Positions 33,201-40,631 of a stretch of DNA of 47,527 nucleotides are shown here, piece by piece (position 1 is the first letter of the stretch; every line of letters begins with the position of its first letter). The position numbers and the translations under genes are program-made. Origin of the DNA: JAKASV01 sp964595035 (GTDB taxonomy: Bacteria; Babelota; Babeliae; Babelales; Vermiphilaceae); NCBI GenBank assembly GCA_964595035.1, contig CAZQNW010000003.1:1-47527 (forward strand). Reading direction: 5' to 3'. The notes beneath the pieces were generated by a model, which saw only the letters and a program-made list of their open reading frames with translations, ran no database searches and had not been told where the DNA came from.

Positions 33201-34695
33201 ATGACTAAGCAGACAAGCGTTTTGTGGCTTATTGTATGTGCTGCACTACTATGTGTGGGCATAATGGAGTCTCGTACGCGTAAAATTCCTGAGAAAACGN
33301 NNNNNNNNNNNNNNNNNNNNNNNNNNNNNNNNNNNNNNNNNNNNNNNNNNNNNNNNNNNNNNNNNNNNNNNNNNNNNNNNNNNNNNNNNNNNNNNNNNNA
33401 CGCCTATTGTACAAGAAATTATTGAAAAGGCAAAAAGTGGAGGTGGGTGGATTACATATGAATGGTTAGGGGCAACTAAGGTGACGTATGTACAGCCTAT
33501 TAGTAAAGATGGTCGTGATTATGCCATCGGTTGTGGTTTTTATCCGTTTTCTAAAGAAGACGCAGTTGTTGGTTTGGTAAAAGCCGGTGTTGCCTTATTT
33601 AATAAAACTATGCGGGAAGGTAAAGCTAGAGGCGAAATCTTTGGATTGTTCGGTTATCCTTTAGGACGTTTTGTTTATGGAGATCTTTATCTCTATGCAA
33701 TGACATTTAAAGGTGATATTGTTGCCCATGGTGAACGTTATGGGCTTATTGGTACAAATGGTTGGGATTATCGTGATTCGCGAGGAACATATGTTAATCG
33801 CGAAATTATAGAAAAACTGAAAACTTCAAAAAGCGGCATATGGATTGAATATATGTCTAAGCGTGCGCCCAAAAGAACCTATGCTGAAAAAGTTGTAGAT
33901 AGTAATGGGATTGAATATTTTATTGCGTGTGGGTACTATCCGGATGCTAATCGTGACGCGGTTGTTGACCTTGTTCGTAAAGGATATACCTTTATGAAGT
34001 CACATGGTCTTACCGAGGCTGCGCGCGAGTTTAATAATCTCGATCATGTTGAATTTAGATATGGCGATCTATATCTTTTTGTTACAGATTTGGAAGGCAA
34101 ATGCATTGCTGAGGGTGGAACTCCTGATTTAGTCGGTCAAAATCTTTGGGACGCGACCGATGAGGATGGACGGTTCTTTGTACGTGAATTGATTCAAAAA
34201 GCTAAAGATGGTGGCGGCTGGGTCGACTACAAAATAAAAGGATCCTTTAAATCAAATTATGTTGAACTGGTAGATCTAGGAACCGGTAAATATATGATTG
34301 GCAGTGGCTTGTATCCTACAACCAAACTCGAAACGATGACATTACTGGCCAAAAGCGCTGCTGATTATTTACGCTCAGCTCCAAATCTTAAAGATGCTAT
34401 GGCAGAATTCACCAAACCTCGTGGTAGATTTGTCAGAGGAGATTTATCGATATTTGTGATGACATTTGATGGAATTTGTTTGGCATTTGGAGATATATAT
34501 TCTCTTATATGGAAAAATTTATCGGCATACAAGGATGCGAACGGAGTTCCTATCACAAAGCTTTTTATTGATACAGTCATGAGAGGTCCTGGGCTTGTTA
34601 GTTACATACAGGACAATCAGAAATTGGTTGCCTATGCTGAAGAGGTAAAAAAGAACGGTGTTTCTTATGTGGTAGCATCACGTATGTTCCAGTAG
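33201..34695 (+). CDS. Exported protein of tandem Cache-like sensor units (interrupted by gap)
   Basis: The gene starts at ATG 33201 (AAAGGGG upstream) with a signal peptide (SVLWLIVCAALLCVGIM). It is cut by the N run and continues in a different frame from 33400 to TAG before 34696. The frame change comes only from the arbitrary gap size. After the gap the frame is open from TPIVQEIIEKAKSGGGW. The product is built of about 130-residue units, each with YGDLYLxxxTxxGxxxA, an NxWD segment, REIIEKxK, GxWxxY and YFIACGYYP. One partial unit at the gap and three complete ones are visible. They resemble single Cache (sCache_2) domains, which bind small ligands outside the cytoplasm in chemoreceptors and kinases. 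No signalling or transmembrane output domain follows, so it is a free ligand-binding protein. GTG at 33481 is not the true start. Confidence 0.75.
33300..33399. other. Assembly gap (100 N) inside the Cache-repeat gene
   Basis: Exactly 100 N. The gap removes most of the first Cache-like unit. By unit length about 250-300 bases should be missing, so 100 is an underestimate. Tandem repeats are a likely cause of the assembly break. Confidence 0.95.
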
Positions 34696-34725
34696 TATTA
34701 ATATTGTACATACTGAGGTTGTGTG

Positions 34726-34754
34726 TAGGCCTGGCATTGAGTCGGGCCTATTTT
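34726..34754 (+). terminator. Intrinsic terminator of the Cache-repeat gene
   Basis: TAGGCC (34726-34731) and GGCCTA (34745-34750) form a stem with a 13-base loop, followed by TTTT. It lies about 30 bases after the Cache gene stop and just before the end of the convergent cyclase gene. Confidence 0.6.
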
Positions 34755-35375
34755 CTAAGAGCATATTGCAATAACACGTGCAGGTGCACCATCAGTTTTG
34801 CATTTTAGTGGTAATGCATATAACGTAATGTTTGTTTTATGTACGATGCGTGTTAGATGAGTTAGATTTTCAATAATGACAATATTGTGTTTAAATAACA
34901 TTGTATGTAACTCGAAGGGATACGTATCAGGGCTTGGTGCATCAAGTCCTATGATGCCGAATTTTTTATCTATAATGGTGTTGATTGCGTCTATTGTGCA
35001 TGTGGGATATTTGGTAAAGTAATCTGCTGTACCCCAATATGCATCATGTCCCGTAGCGATAAGTAGAGCGTCTCCTGGGTTGCATGATAATGATGCGATA
35101 TGTTGCTTCTCGATATGTTTGTGGTGTTGAACATTAATGATATGAGCTTTGCAGCACAGTTGTGATAGAGGTATCTGATCGATAGTTATACCATTATCCA
35201 ACATGTGTGCAGGTGCGTCTATATGTGTGCCGGTATGCATGCCCATGGTTAGTGTGAAATTCCTATAACCGTCAGAGGCAATGTCTGCAGATTTTTCCAG
35301 ATGAGGAGCAACGTCAGATGATCCTGGATATGTGAGTATATGGTTATCTATTTCGTGTGTTAAGTCTATAATCAC
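34755..35375 (-). CDS. Cyclase-family (kynurenine formamidase-like) metal hydrolase
   Basis: 206 residues of the PF04199 cyclase family. The metal-binding signature is HTGTHIDAPAH (H47, H51, D53, H57), preceded by the DLTHEID start and followed by GDALLIATGHD and GIIGLDAPSPD. Members include arylformamidase (KynB) and isatin hydrolase; the usual chemistry is hydrolysis of an amide or lactam with Mn/Zn. No kynurenine-pathway gene is near, so the substrate is open. Translation begins at a GTG (35375), with GGAAC upstream, 12 bases after the stop of a 38-residue mini-gene that is probably co-transcribed. Confidence 0.8.
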   Translation of the reverse strand: MIIDLTHEIDNHILTYPGSSDVAPHLEKSADIASDGYRNFTLTMGMHTGTHIDAPAHMLDNGITIDQIPLSQLCCKAHIINVQHHKHIEKQHIASLSCNPGDALLIATGHDAYWGTADYFTKYPTCTIDAINTIIDKKFGIIGLDAPSPDTYPFELHTMLFKHNIVIIENLTHLTRIVHKTNITLYALPLKCKTDGAPARVIAICS

Positions 35376-35387
35376 AGTTGTTCCATG

Positions 35388-35504
35388 CTAAGTTAATGTT
35401 TGTGAGAATCTTTTAAATTGCTCGGCATCAAAATCTTTCCATGTGATGCAAGGTTGGTTGCCTATTTCTAAAGCTTCATTATGTGTAAAATGTTTTTTTG
35501 CCAT
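35388..35504 (-). CDS. Truncated DUF5661-like mini-protein
   Basis: A 38-codon frame from ATG 35504 to TAG at 35388-35390, with AAAGGAAC upstream. The product, beginning MAKKHFTHNEALEIGN, follows the pattern I know from DUF5661 (FsxxEAxxIGxxLxIxWxxFdxEQFrxG). It has FTHNEALEIG, ITWKDFDAEQF, and then stops before the family's usual ELEHG ending. The last residues (KRFSQTLT) replace that end, so this looks like a truncated or naturally short member. It precedes the cyclase gene on the same strand by 12 bases. Biochemical function of the family is unknown. Confidence 0.55.
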   Translation of the reverse strand: MAKKHFTHNEALEIGNQPCITWKDFDAEQFKRFSQTLT

Positions 35505-35532
35505 ATAATTGTTCCTTTTAAACATGCTAACG

Positions 35533-35565
35533 TAATAAGGTACACTTAACCAGTGTACCTTATTA
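35533..35565. terminator. Strong hairpin downstream of the Dps pair
   Basis: TAATAAGGTACACT (35533-35546) and AGTGTACCTTATTA (35552-35565) form a perfect 14-bp stem with a five-base loop. It lies between the dps operon and the next leftward mini-gene. Neither strand has a long T tail, so it could be a terminator or an mRNA 3'-stabilising structure. Confidence 0.5.
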
Positions 35566-35586
35566 TACTTGTGTTTAGTGCATAAA

Positions 35587-36057
35587 CTAAGCTAAATATG
35601 ATCTGAGCATCCAAGCCATCTTTTCATGCTTTTCAATCAAGTTTGAAAGAAAACTGTTTGTTCCAGCGTCGCTAAATTCATTTGTTTTTTCAATATCATG
35701 GCGAATAATTTGTATAATTTCTTCGTGGTCATTAAGTAATTTTTTAATCATTTCCTTATCAGAAGGAACTTTTTCCGGCTCTTCTTTAAGTCGTGCATAT
35801 TCAATAAATTCTTTCATTGTGCCGAATGAATGAGTACCCAATGCACGTACACGTTCTGCTATTTCGTCAGTTATATTAGTTAGTTCAGCATATTGTTTAT
35901 CAAAAAATAGATGTAAGTCATTGAAGTTCATTCCTGTCACATTCCAATGATAGTTTTTTGTTTTGATGAGTAAAATATATTCATCTGATAAGAGAATATT
36001 GAGTATTTTAGTTACTGCGTCTCGATTATTTGGCATTATGCCAATATTAATATCCAT
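35587..36057 (-). CDS. dps: Dps-family ferritin-like protein, cytoplasmic
   Basis: 156 residues of the Dps/ferritin-like fold. All inter-subunit ferroxidase ligands are present in order: H37 (NYHWNV), H49 and D53 (LHLFFDKQY), D64 and E68 (TDEIAER). The C-terminal HEKMAWMLRSYL is typical. Dps shells of twelve subunits oxidise Fe2+ with H2O2, store iron and protect DNA. No lysine-rich tail for DNA binding is present. A strong Shine-Dalgarno (AAGGAG) precedes the ATG. It follows the exported paralog by 18 bases, so they form an operon. Confidence 0.92.
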   Translation of the reverse strand: MDINIGIMPNNRDAVTKILNILLSDEYILLIKTKNYHWNVTGMNFNDLHLFFDKQYAELTNITDEIAERVRALGTHSFGTMKEFIEYARLKEEPEKVPSDKEMIKKLLNDHEEIIQIIRHDIEKTNEFSDAGTNSFLSNLIEKHEKMAWMLRSYLA

Positions 36058-36075
36058 AGTTCTCCTTTATATTTC

Positions 36076-36666
36076 TTAAGAAATATATGCTCTTAACATC
36101 CAAGCCATTTTCTCGTGGCGTGTTATCAAATCACTTAAAAAATTATTGGTACCGGCGTCTTCAAACTCATCGTTTGTTGCTTCGATATCTATGCGTAGTG
36201 TGCGAATTATTGCTTCGTGATCTTCGAGAAGATTTTTAATCATTTCTTTAGCATCAGGAACAGTTCCAGGCGTTTCCTTTAGACGTGTAGTACCCAAAAA
36301 CTCTTGCATAGTTCCATGAGCACGTTCACCTAATGCACGTACTCTTTCGGCTACAGAATCAATTATGTCCGCTAATTGCTGATATTGTTTTCCCAAAAAT
36401 GTGTGTAAATCGTTAAACATTAATCCTGTTACATTCCAATGATAATTTTGTGTTTTGGTATATATAAGATATTCATCAGCAAGAAGTGCATTAAGCATGG
36501 CGCTTACTGCTTGCCGCTTGTTTTTGTTGAGTCCAATGTTTGGTTCAATTCCTAGGCTTGGTGTTTTTTCTGTACCTGTTGGATTGACCATAACTTCTTG
36601 AGCTACTATGAGGGCAACGGTACCGAGAATCCCTGCAATAAGCATCGTGTATGCATGTCTTCGCAT
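36076..36666 (-). CDS. Exported or membrane-anchored Dps paralog lacking one ferroxidase ligand
   Basis: 196 residues: an N-terminal signal sequence or anchor (MLIAGILGTVALIVAQE, about 8-24), a linker, then a Dps domain (about 45-196) closely similar to the next gene. Ferroxidase positions H76, H88, D103 and E107 are kept, but the Asp of HxxxD is G92 (LHTFLGKQY instead of LHLFFDKQY). It should therefore reside in the periplasm or membrane, unusual for Dps, and may oxidise iron poorly or act by mixing with the other subunit. AAAGGAG precedes the ATG. First gene of the two-gene dps operon. Confidence 0.85.
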   Translation of the reverse strand: MRRHAYTMLIAGILGTVALIVAQEVMVNPTGTEKTPSLGIEPNIGLNKNKRQAVSAMLNALLADEYLIYTKTQNYHWNVTGLMFNDLHTFLGKQYQQLADIIDSVAERVRALGERAHGTMQEFLGTTRLKETPGTVPDAKEMIKNLLEDHEAIIRTLRIDIEATNDEFEDAGTNNFLSDLITRHEKMAWMLRAYIS

Positions 36667-36773
36667 TGCTATCTCCTTTCACAAAACAACTAGTATATTA
36701 TACATAGTTTCATCCTTCCTTTTTTTTGCACTATCGTCAAGTAGTCTTGTTTTAGAAATTTTGATTGGGAATA

Positions 36774-37616
36774 CTAATACCGATTGAGCCATCGTATGAA
36801 TTCAGGGTATGCGTTGGAAATAAGTCCTGGTACGTCATTAGGGTTAAATTGATGATGTATATCATCACTAATTACTCTGATTGCAGCAAAATGCGTTGCT
36901 GCAAGACCATATTGAAGACATACTGATGCAAGGCTTCCTGATTCCATATCACAAGATAGCACGGTTTCTCCATAGTTTGCTCCAGTCTGAGCAATAAATT
37001 CTCTGGAATCATCTGTTAAAATGAGATCTGCGGAACTGACAGAAAGTCCTATCCCATAGTTAATATCGACAATCTCAGCAAGCTTATTCGCATCATTGCT
37101 TGCTACAAGAATCTGATACGTATCGTTGTTAATTTTTCGATAAGCAAGGGTTTTTGTATAGGGTGAAGAAGCATGGTCTGTTGATGAAAAAATACTGTTG
37201 ATAAGAAGCCATTTTCTTGGAACTATAACATCCCCTTTGTTGAGGTATGGTGATACTGATCCTGCAACACCAATAAGACATACAGGCGTATAGGGGTATT
37301 TAATTAATAACCGCCCCAAATAACCACAGCTGCTTGAAGGTCCGATTCCGCAATGAACAACCAAAACTTTCTTGTCTGTAACAGAAATTATTGTTTCATT
37401 GCAGTTAATAACCTGATATGTTGTTCCGAATTGAAGTACGCCTTCCCATTCCTCTTCCATAGGGCACAAAGCTATTGCGTCAATTTTGGTGGTACATGGG
37501 TAGCATTGTGTACTTTTATCAAGATTAACAAGTGAAGGGCGAATATGTGCATGGGCCTGAGTGCATACACAGAGTATATACAGATATACGCATAAGTGAT
37601 GAACTTTTACATACAT
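36774..37616 (-). CDS. Exported nucleoside phosphorylase/MTA-SAH nucleosidase-family protein
   Basis: 280 residues: a signal peptide (VYLYILCVCTQAHA, cut near 23) and a PNP_UDP_1 domain. Visible motifs are IALCPMEEEWEG at the start of the domain, VVHCGIGP, LIGVAGSVSPYLNKGDVIVP, the substrate-binding CDMESGSLASVC and the catalytic-aspartate segment RVISDD. The family cleaves or phosphorolyses the glycosidic bond of nucleosides such as MTA, SAH or adenosine. Export is unusual, since MTA/SAH nucleosidases are cytoplasmic. It may salvage host nucleosides. I start it at 37616 because AAAAAGGAGACT lies right upstream. An upstream in-frame ATG (37733) lacks a site and would bury the signal peptide. 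The ribosome-binding site sits in a hairpin. Confidence 0.8.
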   Translation of the reverse strand: MYVKVHHLCVYLYILCVCTQAHAHIRPSLVNLDKSTQCYPCTTKIDAIALCPMEEEWEGVLQFGTTYQVINCNETIISVTDKKVLVVHCGIGPSSSCGYLGRLLIKYPYTPVCLIGVAGSVSPYLNKGDVIVPRKWLLINSIFSSTDHASSPYTKTLAYRKINNDTYQILVASNDANKLAEIVDINYGIGLSVSSADLILTDDSREFIAQTGANYGETVLSCDMESGSLASVCLQYGLAATHFAAIRVISDDIHHQFNPNDVPGLISNAYPEFIRWLNRY

Positions 37617-37621
37617 AAAGA

Positions 37622-37659
37622 AGTCTCCTTTTTGTACCCGTTTATTTAAAAAGGAGACT
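37622..37659 (-). promoter_or_regulatory. Hairpin sequestering the ribosome-binding site of the nucleosidase gene
   Basis: On the minus strand AGTCTCCTTTTT (37659-37648) is perfectly complementary to AAAAAGGAGACT (37633-37622), with a 14-base loop. The 3' arm contains the AAGGAG Shine-Dalgarno that ends about six bases before the ATG at 37616. If the hairpin forms in mRNA, it blocks ribosome access. It could be a thermosensor, an attenuator or a target for an antisense RNA. Confidence 0.55.
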
Positions 37660-37791
37660 ATCATGCTTAAGTTGCTTATAGCGAGAGAATATATGTTTTT
37701 AACAAAAAATATTTTATTGTTAGTGGTTACCATGAAATTTTATATTAAAGATACTTAACAGAGTTGAGAAAGAATTGAAAAGGGGATTGCT

Positions 37792-38637
37792 ATGAAATTA
37801 TATATTCGCAAGGAATCAGGGAAAAAAGAGTTATTTGATTTAGAAAAATTCAGACGCTCATTAGAAAAGGCCGGTGCGCACAAAAGTCTTATAGATCAGT
37901 TAGGCTTTGAGATTCAGCAGCTTCCAAAATTGCGTACAACGAAAGAAATTTATGGATATGCTCTTAATCGGTTACAGAGAGAACGCTCGTCAGTTGCTGC
38001 TCGTTATAATATCAAGCATGCATTGTTAGAACTTGGGCCTGCGGGATTTCCCTTTGAGCAATTTGTAGCCGATATTTTTAGAGCCCAAGGCTTTACAGCG
38101 ATAACTAATCAGATTGAGCAGGGTTTTTGTGTTGAGCATGAACTTGATATAATCATGGTGCGCAATTCAACTGTTTCTATGGTTGAGTGTAAGTTTCATA
38201 ATTCCCAGAAATTAAAAACCGATGTCAAAGTTGCTTTATACTGCAAAGCACGTTTTGATGATATAAAAAAAGCGTGGGAGATATCTCCGGAAGAAAAACG
38301 GCAATTTCATGAAAGTTGGATTGTAACTAATACAAAGTTTACAAGCGAAGCTATCCGTTATGCTAATTGTGCTACTATTGAATTATTAGGCTGGTCATAT
38401 CCTACGCATGAAAATTTACCTACACTTATCGATCGTTATAGTTTATACCCGGTTACCGCATTGTCTTATATATCAAAAGCGCAAAAAAGGTTTTTTATAA
38501 AAGAAGGCTTTGTATTATGCCGAGATGCTTCAAAAAATACTCATATTATGCGTAATGCAGGTCTTACTACGTCAGAAATTGACCAGGTTATTACTGATGC
38601 GTATGAACTATGTGCAACAAAAAATCATAAAAATTAA
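37792..38637 (+). CDS. ATP-cone plus Mrr-like (PD-(D/E)xK) endonuclease
   Basis: 281 residues. Residues 1-90 match an ATP-cone domain (KLYIRKESGKKELFDLEKF, RRSLEKAGA, TTKEIYGYAL, ARYNIKHALLELGP), the nucleotide-sensing module of ribonucleotide reductases and NrdR. A short GFPFEQFVADIFRAQGF leads into a restriction-endonuclease-like core. Its PD-(D/E)xK residues are D119 in HELDIIM and E132-x-K134 in VECKFH. The C-terminal third is helical (about 215-281). Proteins of this design occur scattered in bacteria without a partner methyltransferase, and none is here. It may be a nucleotide-regulated nuclease in defence or DNA repair. Shine-Dalgarno AAAGGGG. Confidence 0.78.
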   Translation: MKLYIRKESGKKELFDLEKFRRSLEKAGAHKSLIDQLGFEIQQLPKLRTTKEIYGYALNRLQRERSSVAARYNIKHALLELGPAGFPFEQFVADIFRAQGFTAITNQIEQGFCVEHELDIIMVRNSTVSMVECKFHNSQKLKTDVKVALYCKARFDDIKKAWEISPEEKRQFHESWIVTNTKFTSEAIRYANCATIELLGWSYPTHENLPTLIDRYSLYPVTALSYISKAQKRFFIKEGFVLCRDASKNTHIMRNAGLTTSEIDQVITDAYELCATKNHKN

Positions 38638-38818
38638 GATTAAGTTTTTAAGATAAATCTTATATTGTATCCTTAATCATTACTATACAAGGTTTATCTT
38701 TATTGTTTTTCAAGAGTACTTTTCACGTTGTTTGATTGAATTATATAATAGAAAATAATTATACTATTTTATAGATGATACTGTGATTATTAAATTGCAT
38801 TAAAAAGGGGGATATGTA

Positions 38819-40000
38819 ATGTTGAATTTAATAAAGCGATTAGCTACCTATATATCATTATGGTGTGCATGTAATCTCTGCCCCTATATCTATCAAGCGC
38901 AGTTATTACATATTCAGCAAGGATGTAGTCCTCGTTATGTTGTATTGCTTGGAGATAGGCATGTGTGCCCTAAATCAGAATGGGCAGTGGCTATGGAGCA
39001 ATCACAGGTTCTTTTAAATTGGATTGATAAAGTTCATGGTTGCATTATTGTGGAGGATGCGGCAAGTGCGGTACTTCCTATCCCAAAACAGCAGCAGATT
39101 ACATTTGCGCAAAAATATAAAAGCTCCCCTGAACTTGATGTGTGTTGTGCGGCTATTTCCATAACGAACGAAGCACGATTAACGTCTATGGCAAAATCAT
39201 TGTTAGCGACTGATACTACTAAAAGTATGCAGGCTAAAAAATGTATCGATGAGGATCCTCTTACGCGTGCAAGTATGGGTCGTGTTATGGGTGAACTTCA
39301 AGAAAACAGTTTGTTATTTTTAACGTTACGTGCCGCGCGTCGAGGTATTACTGTTGAAAATGTTGAGTGTCGTCATCCTGAAGTAGATCGTACAACATGG
39401 TCAGGCTTAAAAAAATTGTTGGTTCGGTTAGATAGTAATCTTCATGATCTTTATGCTTATAAAGATTCCCCTGTTGTCGGTGATTATTATAAACAATTGA
39501 CCGCGCTTGGATATAAAAGACGTGTATTAGATCCTGTTTCTTCATACATGAAAACAATGCGTGTTTTGGCTCATCCTAAAACACCTATTATTAATCTTAT
39601 AGAGATGGAAGATCAAGCATGTGTGGGGACGCGAACCTTTAAGGATGTTATGCGGACCATGGCACTGTTTTTTAAAGATTTCCAAAGTATGTATACGTCA
39701 TGCATTAGTGAGGTCATGCGTCTATCCTCATCATCCTTTTATGCAGGAGCACAAGATATACTATTTTCTATTATGGGTGCACCGGTTGTTGACCTTAATA
39801 TACTTCATGCCTTGTATCAAAATCGGGATAAACAGGTTGTAGCTATTTGTGCAGGCGGATATCATATTGAATCAATACGGCCTTATTTAGAAACGCTTGG
39901 CTATAAGATTGTAACTCAAGTAGGCAAGCATTCAGAATTCGAAGCAATGCCACCTATAGATGTTAAGAAGTTCATTGATCGTATGGGCTTATTTAACTAA
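38819..40000 (+). CDS. Exported protein, possibly TraB/ChaN-like
   Basis: 393 residues with a hydrophobic N-terminus (MLNLIKRLATYISLWCACNL) that resembles a signal peptide, and AAGGGGG before the ATG. Two spaced motifs stand out: VVLLGDRHVC near the start (G45-D-R-H48) and ICAGGYHIESIRPYLETLGY near the end (H349). A GxxH strand early and a GxxH-x(4-6)-L-x-x-x-GY strand late are shared with the TraB/Tiki, ChaN and EreA group of metal-dependent hydrolase-like domains. The middle helical part shows no other motif. The assignment rests on two short motifs, so treat it as a fold hint. Two small AT-rich intergenic regions flank it. Confidence 0.45.
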   Translation: MLNLIKRLATYISLWCACNLCPYIYQAQLLHIQQGCSPRYVVLLGDRHVCPKSEWAVAMEQSQVLLNWIDKVHGCIIVEDAASAVLPIPKQQQITFAQKYKSSPELDVCCAAISITNEARLTSMAKSLLATDTTKSMQAKKCIDEDPLTRASMGRVMGELQENSLLFLTLRAARRGITVENVECRHPEVDRTTWSGLKKLLVRLDSNLHDLYAYKDSPVVGDYYKQLTALGYKRRVLDPVSSYMKTMRVLAHPKTPIINLIEMEDQACVGTRTFKDVMRTMALFFKDFQSMYTSCISEVMRLSSSSFYAGAQDILFSIMGAPVVDLNILHALYQNRDKQVVAICAGGYHIESIRPYLETLGYKIVTQVGKHSEFEAMPPIDVKKFIDRMGLFN

Positions 40001-40147
40001 AAATTTGATAAAAAACGAGAATATTCCAAAAAAAATCCTTTATTAACAATTTCATATTGACATATTTATATTTTTATATAAAGTATTATACAAGTATTAT
40101 ATAATATAAGTATTGTTTAATTTCATTTTTAAATGAAAGGACTCACA

Positions 40148-40504
40148 ATGAATGGTGGTTGTAAGTATAAATGCGCATTATTGAGTTTAGCTTTTATGTC
40201 TGTCGGACAATGTACGACGATTTTTCCTGGTATTACTCAGAGCACTATACGAAAAGGGGACTATGTACAGAGAACTCTATCAATTCCCTTTGGTTTTAGT
40301 AAGTATGCTCCAGAATCGAAGTGTATCAAGGTATGTAAAGCGGTAGGTAGTTTTGTTGGTCGTTCAAGTTGCAGAATTGCTACTGTTACTTCTAGCCATC
40401 CGGTTGTCACAATAGCTGTTGCAGCAGGTGCGGTGGGGACGGCTGTAGGTTATTATATTGGAAGACGCCAAGCGACTCAACGTCCTCAGACACAACGTTT
40501 TTAA
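40148..40504 (+). CDS. Small exported protein with C-terminal glycine-zipper helix
   Basis: 118 residues from ATG 40148, chosen because GAAAGGA lies just upstream; an ATG at 40133 would be inside that site. An N-terminal signal peptide (CALLSLAFMSVGQC), a polar middle with several cysteines, and a hydrophobic small-residue helix (VVTIAVAAGAVGTAVGYYIG, about 86-105) followed by a basic tail make up the protein. The same architecture appears at 1-362. Function unknown; glycine-zipper helices often oligomerise in membranes. It has its own terminator. Confidence 0.65.
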   Translation: MNGGCKYKCALLSLAFMSVGQCTTIFPGITQSTIRKGDYVQRTLSIPFGFSKYAPESKCIKVCKAVGSFVGRSSCRIATVTSSHPVVTIAVAAGAVGTAVGYYIGRRQATQRPQTQRF

Positions 40505-40507
40505 GAT

Positions 40508-40533
40508 AAGAATCCTGCGGGATTCTTTTTTTT
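40508..40533 (+). terminator. Intrinsic terminator of the small exported protein gene
   Basis: AAGAATCC (40508-40515) pairs with GGATTCTT (40520-40527) with a four-base loop and a run of T follows (through 40533). It begins three bases after the stop codon. Confidence 0.8.
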
Positions 40534-40631
40534 AGTTAAATTCTTGGTAGCAGTTGAGCTGGCATTGTAGTTTTTATAATTCCAGCTCAATAAAAATAAA
40601 ATATCATTTCAGAATATAAATGGAGTTGGCG

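Noticed and set aside
33229..33425. Short frames across the third N run on both strands
   Set aside because: They exist only because N is read as open. The real gene joins 33201-33299 to 33400-34695.
33481..34695. GTG at 33481 as the start of the Cache-repeat gene
   Set aside because: The frame stays open and Cache-like up to the gap edge at 33400, and a signal peptide with a strong Shine-Dalgarno lies before the gap.
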